A DNA stretch of 35,876 bases. It comes from Nitrospira sp. Lineage in GTDB: Bacteria > Nitrospirota > Nitrospiria > Nitrospirales > Nitrospiraceae. How positions within the stretch are numbered: the stretch's first letter is position 1; each line of letters begins with the position of its first letter. Positions 14,332 to 22,738 of the stretch are shown here, in pieces. The translations under genes and the position numbers were made by a program. The stretch lies in the NCBI GenBank assembly GCA_013140455.1, contig JABFSU010000018.1, forward strand, positions 1 to 35,876. The letters are read 5' to 3'. The notes below the pieces were generated by a model, which was given only the letters and a program-made list of their open reading frames with translations, had not been told where the DNA came from and did not search any database.

Positions 14332-14406
14332 TACGGGGTTGAGACTCCGGTCGTCCAAGAGTTTCTTCTGATCCGATCGATAGGTTATGCTTATGCAAGG
14401 CTTCCT

Positions 14407-15315
14407 ATGGAACTTCGACATATACGCTATTTTCTTGCCGTCGCAGACGCGCTGCATTTCACGAAGGCTGCCGACCGCATGCATGTCTCACAGCCCGCGC
14501 TCTCCGCTCAAATCAAACAACTTGAGCAAGAGGTCGGGGTGCCCTTGTTCGACCGGTTGGGGCGATCCGTGCAGCTCACCAGGGCAGGAGCGATTTTCCG
14601 TGAGCATGCGACCAATGTGCTGCGCGAATTAGAGACGGCTCAATCGGCCATTGCCGAAGCGGAGGGATTGCATCGAGGCGCACTGACCATCGGCGTGCTG
14701 CAAACCGTGAACGCCTATGTCATGCCAGAGGTTGTCACGCGGTTCGTTGCGCGGTATTCCCATATCGCCATCAAGCTGGAAGAGCTTTCCGGGCAAGACA
14801 TCGAACGCCGTGTGTGCGATGGGCAATTAGACGTCGGTGTCGGATTCGATCCACCGGCCTCCGACAAGCTGGAGTGTCAGCCGCTGTTCGAAGAAGACAT
14901 GGTGTTGATCACGGCGCGCCGCCATCGCCTCGCCAAACATCGCCACCGTACACTGGCGGAGTTGAGGGATGAGCCATTGGCCCTCCTGTCGACCGACTTC
15001 AGCGCGCGCCGGCTCATCGATGACAGCTTTCGTAAGGCGCAGGTCCGACCGAACATTGCCGTCGAGTCAAATTCTATCGAAGGAATTCTTGCCACCGTGC
15101 GCGCCGGTCAGCTCACCACAATCCTTCCTCGATTGGCTATGGGAAGTGGAGGCGATGCCACGCTGCAGATGGTCTTCCTTACCAACCCAACTCCTACGCG
15201 AGGGGTTGGGCTGTTATGGAAAAAAGGCGGCTATCGCAGTGCTGTGGTCTTGGCATTGGCAGAACAGGTGAAGAGCGTCATGGCGGATTGCCTGGGAAAA
15301 TGGCGCAGATCTTGA
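14407..15315 (+). CDS. LysR-family transcriptional regulator (CynR-like)
   Basis: A 302-residue LysR regulator. The winged helix-turn-helix is at residues 1-60 (MELRHIRYFLAVADALHFTKAADRMHVSQ, then QPALSAQIKQLEQEVG), and the periplasmic-binding-like effector domain runs from about 90 to 295. Its sequence (RGALTIGVLQTVNAYVMPEV) is closest in style to the CynR/CbbR side of the family. The ATG at 14407 gives the standard family N-terminus; AAGG lies upstream. It is divergent from the MOSC gene and may regulate it and itself, with an unknown inducer. Confidence 0.93.
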   Translation: MELRHIRYFLAVADALHFTKAADRMHVSQPALSAQIKQLEQEVGVPLFDRLGRSVQLTRAGAIFREHATNVLRELETAQSAIAEAEGLHRGALTIGVLQTVNAYVMPEVVTRFVARYSHIAIKLEELSGQDIERRVCDGQLDVGVGFDPPASDKLECQPLFEEDMVLITARRHRLAKHRHRTLAELRDEPLALLSTDFSARRLIDDSFRKAQVRPNIAVESNSIEGILATVRAGQLTTILPRLAMGSGGDATLQMVFLTNPTPTRGVGLLWKKGGYRSAVVLALAEQVKSVMADCLGKWRRS

Positions 15316-15375
15316 TCGACGATCGCCGCGGCTAGGTTGTTCAGCAGGGGCGGCGCGAGTGGTGCGGCACGCCGC

Positions 15376-16833
15376 TTATCCCACGACGTGCAGCTTGATC
15401 AGATTCGTGCCCCCCGGTTGTCCGATGCGAGTCCCGGATAGGATCACAATCCGTTCTCCAGGCTTGGCCAGTCCCTCCGCTTTCAGCCGTCGCTCGGCCT
15501 CGTCCACCCGTGCGTCCGTCTGCTCGATCTGCGGCATGGTGTAAGGGCGTACACCCCAATAGAGGGCCATCCGTTTTCTGACCGGGTCAAACGGAGTGAA
15601 GGCAATGATCGGCGCAGCCGGTCGCTGCTTCGAAATGAGGCGAGCCGTCGTTCCCCGCTCGCTGAAGGCGACGATCGCGCCGGCGGCGATCGCCCTGGCG
15701 GCCGAGGCCGCTGCGGTACAGATCGCTTCGGGGAAGGCCATGTCCCCCCAATCGGTTTGACGTTTGGGTCTCACGCCCGGTTCGGGACCTTCCTCCGCCG
15801 CACGAATGATGCGATCCATGACCTGGACGGTTTCAATCGGGTGCGCGCCGATGGCCGTTTCAGCCGACAGCATCACCGCGTCGGTGCCGTCGAACACGGC
15901 ATTAGCGACATCCGAGGCTTCCGCTCTGGTCGGGCGCAGGGCCTGTGTCATCGACTCCAACATTTGTGTGGCCGTGATGACGAGGCGGCCTCGGCGGTTG
16001 GCTTCCATGATGATACGCTTCTGCAACAGCGGCACAGCTTCAGGACTCAGCTCAACGCCCAGATCGCCCCGCGCAATCATGACTCCGTCCGCTTGGTTCA
16101 GGATCGCGTCCAAGGCCGTCACGGCTTCGGCCCGTTCGATCTTGGCAATGATCGGCACAGTTCCGCCGCATTCGGCGACCAATGCCCGCGCAGCCACGAT
16201 GTCTTCAGGCCCTCTGACGAAGGAAAGCGCCAGGTAATCCACGCCGTGAGCGATGCCGAACCGGATGTCTTCCCGGTCTTTGTCGGTGAGGGTGGGTGCG
16301 CTGACGAGAGTGCCCGGTAAATTGATGCCCTTGTGCGAGGTGATCGTCCCGCCGGTGGCGACGGTGCATTCGACGGCCCCGCCGGTGATACGGTCGACCA
16401 TCAGTTCAATCAGTCCGTCGTTGATCAAGATCCGCGCGCCGGGTCTGAGGTCACGGGCGAGGTAGGGGTAGGTGACCGGAATTTCGGGGATCGTGGAGTG
16501 CGCCGCGGTGACGGACCTGGCGCCAAGCTGACCGCCGGACCGCGCCAGCATCGTCTGTAGCCGCACCGATTGGCCCGCTCTCAGTTCGAGCCCCTCATCG
16601 GGTAGCTCGCCCACGCGAATTCTGGGTCCTTGGAGGTCCTGGATAATCGCCACGGCAGCCTGGCGGCGTTCCGCTGCCTGACGGATTGCCGCGATGGCGG
16701 CCGCGTGGGTGTCATAGTCTCCATGGGAGAAGTTCAGTCTGGCGGCATCCATGCCATATTCAATGAGCCGGTCCAGCATCGTCAGCGAACTGCTGGCGGG
16801 TCCGATCGTACAGACTATCTTTGCCTTTCGCAT
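15376..16833 (-). CDS. pyk: Pyruvate kinase
   Basis: The last enzyme of glycolysis, phosphoenolpyruvate + ADP to pyruvate + ATP, in the cytoplasm. The protein has 485 residues, normal for the family. Landmarks are the N-terminal strand KAKIVCTIGPASSS, the K+/nucleotide-binding NFSHGDYD, the Mg/substrate motif MIARGDLGVE, and ATQMLESM. The C-terminal allosteric domain (about 360-485) is present. I start at the ATG at 16833, preceded by GAGGAG, rather than the much longer open frame to 16965 that would run into the neighbouring divergent gene. It shares a 118-bp divergent intergenic space with the phosphofructokinase fusion, which suggests joint control of lower and upper glycolysis. Confidence 0.96.
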   Translation of the reverse strand: MRKAKIVCTIGPASSSLTMLDRLIEYGMDAARLNFSHGDYDTHAAAIAAIRQAAERRQAAVAIIQDLQGPRIRVGELPDEGLELRAGQSVRLQTMLARSGGQLGARSVTAAHSTIPEIPVTYPYLARDLRPGARILINDGLIELMVDRITGGAVECTVATGGTITSHKGINLPGTLVSAPTLTDKDREDIRFGIAHGVDYLALSFVRGPEDIVAARALVAECGGTVPIIAKIERAEAVTALDAILNQADGVMIARGDLGVELSPEAVPLLQKRIIMEANRRGRLVITATQMLESMTQALRPTRAEASDVANAVFDGTDAVMLSAETAIGAHPIETVQVMDRIIRAAEEGPEPGVRPKRQTDWGDMAFPEAICTAAASAARAIAAGAIVAFSERGTTARLISKQRPAAPIIAFTPFDPVRKRMALYWGVRPYTMPQIEQTDARVDEAERRLKAEGLAKPGERIVILSGTRIGQPGGTNLIKLHVVG

Positions 16834-16850
16834 GTCACTCTCCTCAGCCC

Positions 16851-16879
16851 TTGACAAGAAATGGCGGACACCCAATGAT
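16851..16879 (+). promoter_or_regulatory. Candidate sigma-70 promoter of the PFK fusion gene
   Basis: TTGACA (16851-16856), 17 bases, then AATGAT (16874-16879), which matches four of six -10 positions. Transcription would begin near 16886, leaving a leader of about 66 bases that holds two overlapping hairpins. Confidence 0.42.
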
Positions 16880-16909
16880 GCGCTCGTCCACGCCCGGTGA
16901 TGTGCGCCA

Positions 16910-16935
16910 CCGACTGTAGTCGGGCCGACAGCCCG
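16910..16935 (+). promoter_or_regulatory. Two overlapping leader hairpins before the PFK fusion gene
   Basis: CCGACT-GT-AGTCGG (16910-16923) is a perfect 6-bp hairpin or operator-like palindrome. CGGGC-CGACA-GCCCG (16921-16935) is a second perfect stem that reuses the last three bases of the first, so both cannot form fully at once. The ribosome-binding site GAAGGAGG starts six bases after the second stem. Confidence 0.3.
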
Positions 16936-16951
16936 GAGGTGAAGGAGGGGC

Positions 16952-19291
16952 ATGCAGAGTACCACAGATTCGCTCGATTTCGTGACGATTGAAGGCCTGC
17001 TGGCCTACGGAGAACAGTTCGCGCGACAGCCGGCGATCGACGGCGTGTCGGGGCCCGCCGCTCCGGCTCCATCGAACGACCCTGCGAACAGCCGCGCCGC
17101 GCGCGCGCGTCAGGCGATGGCGCAGATCAAGGCGTTTGTCGACCTTGCTCATGCTGGATTTCCCGATGCCCAAGCCTATCGATCGGCCAGGCAAGCCGTG
17201 ATCGATGACGCCTGCGCCGGTGATCAGCTGGTGTTTTTTGCCGCATGGAACCGTGTGCTCGCGGAGGGCGCGCTCCAACCCTTGATGCGGGCGCCGATCG
17301 GATCGGTATTGAAGCCGACTCAGCGGCGTCCGGTGGCGATTGTGCCGCGTGCGCAGCTCACGCCGCAGCTGGCGGACGGGCGTATCGTGCTCGATTTGGG
17401 CGATGAACGATTCTGGCTCCTGCCTCGAGAATTGTCCGGACGCACGCTGCTCTTTACCATGCGCCACGGCATTTCCCGCGTCGAGAGTAAAACGCATCGG
17501 GTTGGTCGCCGCCTGGCGAATCAGTTGGATCAGGAACGGGGTGTGCCACGGGCTGACGTCGTGGGGGCTGCGCTGGCCAGGATGGTCGGCGTGGTCGGCC
17601 AGCAGCTGGATTTTCTCCATTTGTCCAATTACCTGAATCCGAGCAGGTTTCTCCACTTCATCAGCCGGAGTCCCAACACACGGCAACTCTTTGAGCGCGT
17701 CGGGGCCGCACTGGTCCGTGACCCGCTCCCGCCATCCGGGGCGGCGTATGCGCCTGCTTTAGAGTCGTCGGATTTCGGGTGGATCACCGGCGTCGAAAAG
17801 ACGGTGGAGGCTCAGGAACTTGCCAAAGCTTTTGGCGTCGATGTGCCAACCGCGAAACGTCTGATCAAAGATCCCTTGTATTGTTATCCCGGCGGGAATT
17901 CGTTTTTTGATCTCTACGTCGATGTGATCGATGGACTGCATCAAATGGGGGACGCGCATCAGGGCCAGGTGGCCTGCCTGTATACGCACAGTTCGACGTT
18001 GCGGGCCCTTATGATTTATTTGGACGCGCGCCCGTTTCACGAAGCCTTTACCGAATTCAGCGACTACAAAGAGAGTCAGGACAATGTCGTGCTGCTGACG
18101 TTCGAAAAAGGGCACTTGTCGGGCTACTCCACGGCGGTCGGATTGTCGGAGCGGGAACGGGCCTCGCGGGATTCATGGATGGCGGTCGAGCAGGTGCGCA
18201 AAGACCGGGTAACGCTGAAACCTCGACAGATCAAACGGATCGTGGCGTTGGTCTCGGGGGGAGATTTCGCGGGAGCCGGCGCCGCATTGAAAGAGTTGCA
18301 TGTGCAGGGGGCTCGATTCGGTCTGGATGTTCACTTCGTCCGGCACGGATTCCTCGGGCTCGCCAACAATTGGATCGAAGCGGTGACCGAAGAGGATACG
18401 CGCGGCATGAGCAGCCACGCGAGCAGTCCCATCGGAAGCAGCCGCTTCGAGGATTTTAAGGACGAACAGGTCCAGCGGGCGGCGGTCGGGCACCTGGCGC
18501 CCTTTCTGGAAGACGCCGCGTTGGTGGTCCTGGGAGGCGACGGAAGTTTCCGCGGGGCACGGGCGATTTACGAAGGGTTCGGCGTGCAGGTGGTGGGCAT
18601 CCCCGGGACCATCGACAACAACCTCGAGGGGACCATCTCGCTCGGCTACCATTCGGCCATGGCCCTGGCAGATCAGTCGATTGAGTCTCTCAAAGCGACC
18701 AGTGCCGCCATGGGAAGCGTATTTTTTGTTGAAGTGATGGGCGCGGGGTCGGGGCATCTGGCGCTCGCCTGTGCCTATCAAGCAAGGGCTGAGGGCTTAT
18801 TGGTCAACGAACATCCCGATCCCGATGCCTATATCGATGAGGTGATTCTCGGCACGTTGAAGCGCACGTTGGGAGTGCCCAACAAGAGCCACTTGTTCGT
18901 CGTGGCCGAACGAACCCCCCATCGCCATCATCGGGATGGCGGGGTGCATGGCCTGGTCGAGTACGTGGCCGGTGCGATCGGCGGATGGCCCCAGCGTCAC
19001 GCGCGGCCCGGTCAGTATCCATTGACGCTCGCGACCAAAGCCACCATTCTCGGCCACACGTTGCGGGGCGCTCCTCCGACCCCGGAAGACAAAGCCATTG
19101 CCCAGCATCTGGCCTATGAGACGGTCCATCGTTTAGTGGAACGTCCGGAGGATGTCGTCGGTTGTATGTTGGCGTATCGCGAGCGCGGGGCGATTGACGC
19201 GATCCCGCTCCATGCCGTGTCGCCCAAACAGTTCGACTGGGATCTGTTTGCCAGGATGCATGGCACGGAGTTGCGCAACGGGCCGCCGTGA
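16952..19291 (+). CDS. Histidine phosphatase-phosphofructokinase fusion protein
   Basis: A 779-residue cytoplasmic fusion. Residues about 165-400 form a histidine-phosphatase (phosphoglycerate mutase-like) domain: the phospho-acceptor RHG is at 171-173 and the second His is in [11 protein letters not shown] (H346). Residues about 428-770 form an ATP-type phosphofructokinase domain: SGGD (435-438), GGDGS (528-532), GIPGTIDNN (catalytic-base Asp at 555) and [10 protein letters not shown]. Two usual PFK features differ: TIDND reads TIDNN, and the fructose-6-phosphate-binding MGR reads MGA (596-598, Ala for Arg). The pairing recalls eukaryotic PFK-2/FBPase-2, but with a PFK-1-type kinase and reversed domain order. 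GAAGGAGG precedes the ATG. It is divergent from pyruvate kinase, consistent with a glycolytic role; catalytic direction and substrate are uncertain. Confidence 0.88.
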   Translation: MQSTTDSLDFVTIEGLLAYGEQFARQPAIDGVSGPAAPAPSNDPANSRAARARQAMAQIKAFVDLAHAGFPDAQAYRSARQAVIDDACAGDQLVFFAAWNRVLAEGALQPLMRAPIGSVLKPTQRRPVAIVPRAQLTPQLADGRIVLDLGDERFWLLPRELSGRTLLFTMRHGISRVESKTHRVGRRLANQLDQERGVPRADVVGAALARMVGVVGQQLDFLHLSNYLNPSRFLHFISRSPNTRQLFERVGAALVRDPLPPSGAAYAPALESSDFGWITGVEKTVEAQELAKAFGVDVPTAKRLIKDPLYCYPGGNSFFDLYVDVIDGLHQMGDAHQGQVACLYTHSSTLRALMIYLDARPFHEAFTEFSDYKESQDNVVLLTFEKGHLSGYSTAVGLSERERASRDSWMAVEQVRKDRVTLKPRQIKRIVALVSGGDFAGAGAALKELHVQGARFGLDVHFVRHGFLGLANNWIEAVTEEDTRGMSSHASSPIGSSRFEDFKDEQVQRAAVGHLAPFLEDAALVVLGGDGSFRGARAIYEGFGVQVVGIPGTIDNNLEGTISLGYHSAMALADQSIESLKATSAAMGSVFFVEVMGAGSGHLALACAYQARAEGLLVNEHPDPDAYIDEVILGTLKRTLGVPNKSHLFVVAERTPHRHHRDGGVHGLVEYVAGAIGGWPQRHARPGQYPLTLATKATILGHTLRGAPPTPEDKAIAQHLAYETVHRLVERPEDVVGCMLAYRERGAIDAIPLHAVSPKQFDWDLFARMHGTELRNGPP

Positions 19292-19319
19292 CGGACTGGG
19301 TGAAAAGGACGATCTATCC

Positions 19320-19658
19320 ATGCTGGAATTAAAAACCCTCGCGTTATTTGTGGCCACTGCCGTCGCTGAGATTGTCGGGTGCTATCTTCCCTATTTGTGG
19401 CTGAAGAAAGACGCTCCAATCTGGGTGTTGGCTCCGGCTGCGGCCAGTCTGGCTGCGTTTGTCTGGTTGCTCACGCTGCATCCGCTCGCTGCAGGACGTG
19501 TCTATGCGGCCTATGGCGGAGTGTATGTGTCGGTCGCCATCCTGTGGCTCTGGCTCGTCGACGCGGTGCGGCCGTCCCCGTGGGATTGGTTAGGTGTCGC
19601 GGTCTGTCTCTGCGGCATGGGGATCATCATGTTTGCGCCGCGCCAGGTCTCTCCGTAG
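19320..19658 (+). CDS. ynfA: YnfA/UPF0060 family membrane protein
   Basis: A 112-residue small multidrug-resistance-like membrane protein with four helices. The family hallmarks are all present: [34 protein letters not shown], and [19 protein letters not shown]. coli-type YnfA is proposed to be an efflux transporter; the substrate here is unknown. The ATG at 19320 is preceded by AAGGA at a slightly long distance. The gene lies 28 bp after the PFK fusion gene on the same strand, so the two may be co-transcribed, and converges closely (7 bp) on nnrS. Confidence 0.93.
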   Translation: MLELKTLALFVATAVAEIVGCYLPYLWLKKDAPIWVLAPAAASLAAFVWLLTLHPLAAGRVYAAYGGVYVSVAILWLWLVDAVRPSPWDWLGVAVCLCGMGIIMFAPRQVSP

Positions 19659-19665
19659 CGAGGCG

Positions 19666-20835
19666 TCACTCGTCGAGGCTGGGGCGAATAAGATAGGGGC
19701 CGTAGGTCACGGCAAAGAGCAGATAGGCGCTGCTCCAGGCTGCCGCCGCTGTGCCGAGTATAAGAGTTGTCGGGAGACCGATCGTCGGCCCGAAGACCCG
19801 CAGCAGGGCACCCAGATTGACCAGCATATAGATCAGGACGGTCAGGTGGTCTGCCTGTTTCGGTCGTCCGGTGTGTCCTAAGCTGGCGCGGGTCATCACT
19901 GCCATGGTCATCGCGCCTACTGCGCCGGTCGTGAGGGCATGCACTGCATCAGCTGGCTTCAGGCCGAATTCGAGCGTCGCCCCACCCAGTATCAGCAACG
20001 CCAGAGACAGCCATCCATATCCCACATGCAGAATCAGCACGATCGGCTCGCGCCATGTGAGCCACCCGCGCCACTGAGAAAGACGGATGACGTTGGCCAG
20101 TCCTGCGGCGATCAATAGCCATCCAGTCACCATGGCCAGTGGTTGAATGGTCCAGTTAAGCGCAGCCATTGCAGTGAGTAGAATTGCTGCTCCATCAAAT
20201 CTGGAAAAGGATGGAAGCTGGTCGGGAAGGCCTCGCTCTGACAGGTAATCGCTAGTGAAGCCGGGCGTCACACGTCCGCCGATGAGTGTCAGCAGCAGTA
20301 TCATCAGTGCGACAGCCATTCGTTCAGGAAAGTCAGTTTCGTTCCCGTCCTGCGCCAGCACGTGAAACAGGATGTTCGCGCAGGCATAGAGACTGATGAC
20401 TATGCCGATCGGTGTGCGATCCCACGCCTTCCCGGCTACGATCTCTCGCCAGACAATGGCGGCCAGCACCGCCAGATATCCTGCATCAATGAAAGCCGCT
20501 ACGAATGGTGTGGGCCATGGCATGGCGATCGTCAGGCGTCCGGCCAGCCAGAGAGTCACTAAGGCCAGCAGCGGTGTGCCTCTGAGCGGAGGCCGGTCGG
20601 TCCAGTTGGGCATGGCCGTCAGCAGAAATCCCGTAATCACCGCAGGCAGAAACCCGAAGAGCATTTCGTGCACGTGCCAATCGCGTGAAGCCAGGCGGAA
20701 TGAGGTCTCCGTCGTGCCGCTCAGAATCAGAGCCCAAACAGGAATGGCGATACCGGCGAACAGCGCCGCGCTCAGGAAGAACGGGCGGAATCCGTAGGAT
20801 AGGAATGCGGGGCCCTGGTAGTCGGGTGGTTCCAT
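19666..20835 (-). CDS. nnrS: NnrS family haem-copper membrane protein
   Basis: A 389-residue membrane protein with about 12 helices. The N-terminal signature (LSYGFRPFFLSAALFAG), the His-rich WHVHEMLFGFLPAVITGFLLTAMPNWT and VHALTTGAVGAMTMAVMTRASLGHTGR are typical of NnrS. NnrS binds haem and copper and relieves nitric oxide and nitrosative stress. That would suit an organism in the nitrogen cycle, but NnrS also occurs elsewhere. No Shine-Dalgarno site is clear. It lies 49 bp downstream of the anti-sigma gene, in the same direction, so the sigma factor upstream may control it. Confidence 0.92.
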   Translation of the reverse strand: MEPPDYQGPAFLSYGFRPFFLSAALFAGIAIPVWALILSGTTETSFRLASRDWHVHEMLFGFLPAVITGFLLTAMPNWTDRPPLRGTPLLALVTLWLAGRLTIAMPWPTPFVAAFIDAGYLAVLAAIVWREIVAGKAWDRTPIGIVISLYACANILFHVLAQDGNETDFPERMAVALMILLLTLIGGRVTPGFTSDYLSERGLPDQLPSFSRFDGAAILLTAMAALNWTIQPLAMVTGWLLIAAGLANVIRLSQWRGWLTWREPIVLILHVGYGWLSLALLILGGATLEFGLKPADAVHALTTGAVGAMTMAVMTRASLGHTGRPKQADHLTVLIYMLVNLGALLRVFGPTIGLPTTLILGTAAAAWSSAYLLFAVTYGPYLIRPSLDE

Positions 20836-20884
20836 TGATCGATGAACGATATTCCCTTGGAGTCAGTCGTGAACGAGGAGAATC

Positions 20885-22225
20885 TTACTGCCGGCTTCCT
20901 ATGATGTCGACAGCGATCTCTGCGGTGGGGGAGGAATCCTGGCTGACTACATAGGTGGCCCGTTCCTGGGAATCTGCCGGATGCGGAGTCATCACCGACT
21001 CCTGAATGAGATCAGGCGAACGACGGTTGAGGAGCGCGGCTTCCTGCCTGGAGATGGGGCCGAACGGGGCAGGGGAAAGGCGGACGATGACGGTTCCACT
21101 GTTTGCGGACAACGGGAGACGCTGCCGCTGTCCTGCCTGGATCTTCATGGAGATGTGGCCGGTCTCTTTCAGCGGCAGCAGCAGTTGTGCGGTGGTTTCT
21201 CCCGCGTGCTGCCAGACTTGTATGTACCCGTCCCGATTGGTTTCTAACGTGATGTGTACGGGCGTTGAACTCGAAGTCGCCGTTGCCGCATCGACTTCCT
21301 GTTCCTGCCCGTCGGGAGTTCGGATCACAAAACTGTAACGGAGTCCGAGGGGCTTGCCGGGTGTTACAGGGCCGGCAGCTTTGCTGAGCTGGGAGAGCTC
21401 GTCGAGTTTTTGCTTGAAAGGGCTTGCCTGTGGCTCTGCTTCGGCCAGGGGTTTCATGGCGCGTTCCGGGGCCTGGGCCACTCTCCCGGTCTCGTGGCCA
21501 TAGAACAACCCACGTGCGCTCACGGTTGAGAGACCAGCTTCCGGCAAGGATGCTCCGGCCGTTGTCTGCGCCGTCTTGGTCTCAGGCATGGCCGCTGCCG
21601 GTGGTGAACCGGCGGCAAGCGGACGCTCGGTTATTGCAGCAACTTCCTCTGAAGCCTTTCCCATTGCGGAAGGCGGTATTGGTGCCTGTTTCCGATTTTC
21701 TTCCTGTTTGTTCTTCGGCGCATCATCGCGAAGGGTATCAGCCGGAGAGTCTTTCTTGACGGCGGTCGCGGAGAGTCCCTGATTCACCCGGGCTTTTGCC
21801 GTTGACTCAGCCGGTTGGTGGACTGACGGTTCTGTCGCTGCTGGCGACCTAGATGGCGTTGCCTCGGTCGCGGCTGAGCGGGCGGCTTGCTGCACACTGT
21901 CCTGATAGACCTTGGTGCCGAGGACGACCGCGAAGGCGGCGGTGGCCAGTCCGCCTGCCAGCACGAGATTGGACGGCCGCCGGAACCAGTCCAGCCAGGA
22001 TGCCGTGCTGCCGCCGGTCGCAGGGCTCGTCTTGTTTAAGACATGGAGCAAACGACGCCGCACGTCGGGATCGGTCAATAGTTCCTTCAACGCCTGCTCG
22101 TCGGCCAGGGCATCGAAGAGTTGCTGGTCCTGGAGCGCGGCCTGGTATAGGCGTTGTTTCTCCTCCGGCGTCAGCGTATCCGCCGCGAAACCACCGAGGA
22201 GTTGTTCGAGTTCGTGTTCGGCCAT
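20885..22225 (-). CDS. Probable membrane anti-sigma factor with DUF4384-like C-terminus
   Basis: A 446-residue single-pass membrane protein. The N-terminal cytoplasmic domain (1-80; LEQLLGGFAADTLTPEEKQR, LADEQALKELLTDPDVRRRL) resembles anti-sigma regulatory domains, without the zinc-binding His/Cys motif. A transmembrane helix follows at about 88-105 (NLVLAGGLATAAFAVVLG). A long Ala/Pro/Thr-rich linker leads to a periplasmic beta domain at about 320-400 (PVHITLETNRDGYIQVWQHA) similar to DUF4384. It starts three bases after the sigma factor gene ends, so the two are translationally coupled. I infer that it holds the sigma factor at the membrane and senses an envelope signal. Confidence 0.75.
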   Translation of the reverse strand: MAEHELEQLLGGFAADTLTPEEKQRLYQAALQDQQLFDALADEQALKELLTDPDVRRRLLHVLNKTSPATGGSTASWLDWFRRPSNLVLAGGLATAAFAVVLGTKVYQDSVQQAARSAATEATPSRSPAATEPSVHQPAESTAKARVNQGLSATAVKKDSPADTLRDDAPKNKQEENRKQAPIPPSAMGKASEEVAAITERPLAAGSPPAAAMPETKTAQTTAGASLPEAGLSTVSARGLFYGHETGRVAQAPERAMKPLAEAEPQASPFKQKLDELSQLSKAAGPVTPGKPLGLRYSFVIRTPDGQEQEVDAATATSSSTPVHITLETNRDGYIQVWQHAGETTAQLLLPLKETGHISMKIQAGQRQRLPLSANSGTVIVRLSPAPFGPISRQEAALLNRRSPDLIQESVMTPHPADSQERATYVVSQDSSPTAEIAVDIIGSRQ

Positions 22226-22228
22226 TGT

Positions 22229-22726
22229 TTATTCCCAGCTGCTGCCCATTGATGCCAGGAGCTGCTTGCGGCATCGAAGATCCCATGTGTAGATCGTGTT
22301 TACGGAGTTCTGTCCCATCAGCTTTTGAATCTCAGGAAAGCTCTTCCCCTCCAATTTCCACTTGAAGAGTTCGCGGCAGCGCTCGCCGAGTTTGGCGATC
22401 GCGGCGATCAACCGGTCCACGCGCTGTTGTTGATCCAACTGTGTGGCCGGATCAGCGCCGGGATCGGCCAGCGGGAGTTCATCAACCGACTCCTGATTAT
22501 ACTCGCCTCGCCGGAAGGTCTTGCGGTGAGCGTCGAGCATCTTGAACCGCAGGACCTGAAATGCCAACGGAACGAGTTCAGTCAGCTCGGTAACTGTAGG
22601 ATACTTCTCATGGAGGACCGCCAGCGTCTCCTGAGTCAGATCCTCGGCCTGGTCTCTCGATATCCGTGATGTCGCGAAGGCGAGAATCCTTTCGCGAAGC
22701 GCGGCGAGTATCTGATTGCGGTCCAT
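22229..22726 (-). CDS. RNA polymerase sigma factor, ECF-like
   Basis: A 165-residue alternative sigma factor with regions sigma-2 (about 10-80; RISRDQAEDLTQETLAVLHE, LAFQVLRFKMLDAHRK) and sigma-4 (about 108-160; LGERCRELFKWKLEGKSFPE, NSVNTIYTWDLRCRKQL). The short size and two-domain plan fit the ECF group. The gene after it is the probable anti-sigma partner, and the gene before it, an amidohydrolase, ends 12 bp upstream, so all sit in one run. I see no autoregulatory promoter directly upstream, because the amidohydrolase gene fills that space. Confidence 0.9.
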   Translation of the reverse strand: MDRNQILAALRERILAFATSRISRDQAEDLTQETLAVLHEKYPTVTELTELVPLAFQVLRFKMLDAHRKTFRRGEYNQESVDELPLADPGADPATQLDQQQRVDRLIAAIAKLGERCRELFKWKLEGKSFPEIQKLMGQNSVNTIYTWDLRCRKQLLASMGSSWE

Positions 22727-22738
22727 CGGTGCGCCTGA

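Noticed and set aside
15350-15375. GCGGCG/CGCCGC hairpin between the LysR and pyruvate kinase genes as a terminator
   Set aside because: Six-bp stem with a 14-base loop and no T-tract in a G+C-rich region; expected by chance.
16834-16965. N-terminal extension of pyruvate kinase by 44 residues
   Set aside because: It would overlap the start of the divergent PFK fusion gene, does not resemble the family N-terminus, and the ATG at 16833 has a good ribosome-binding site.
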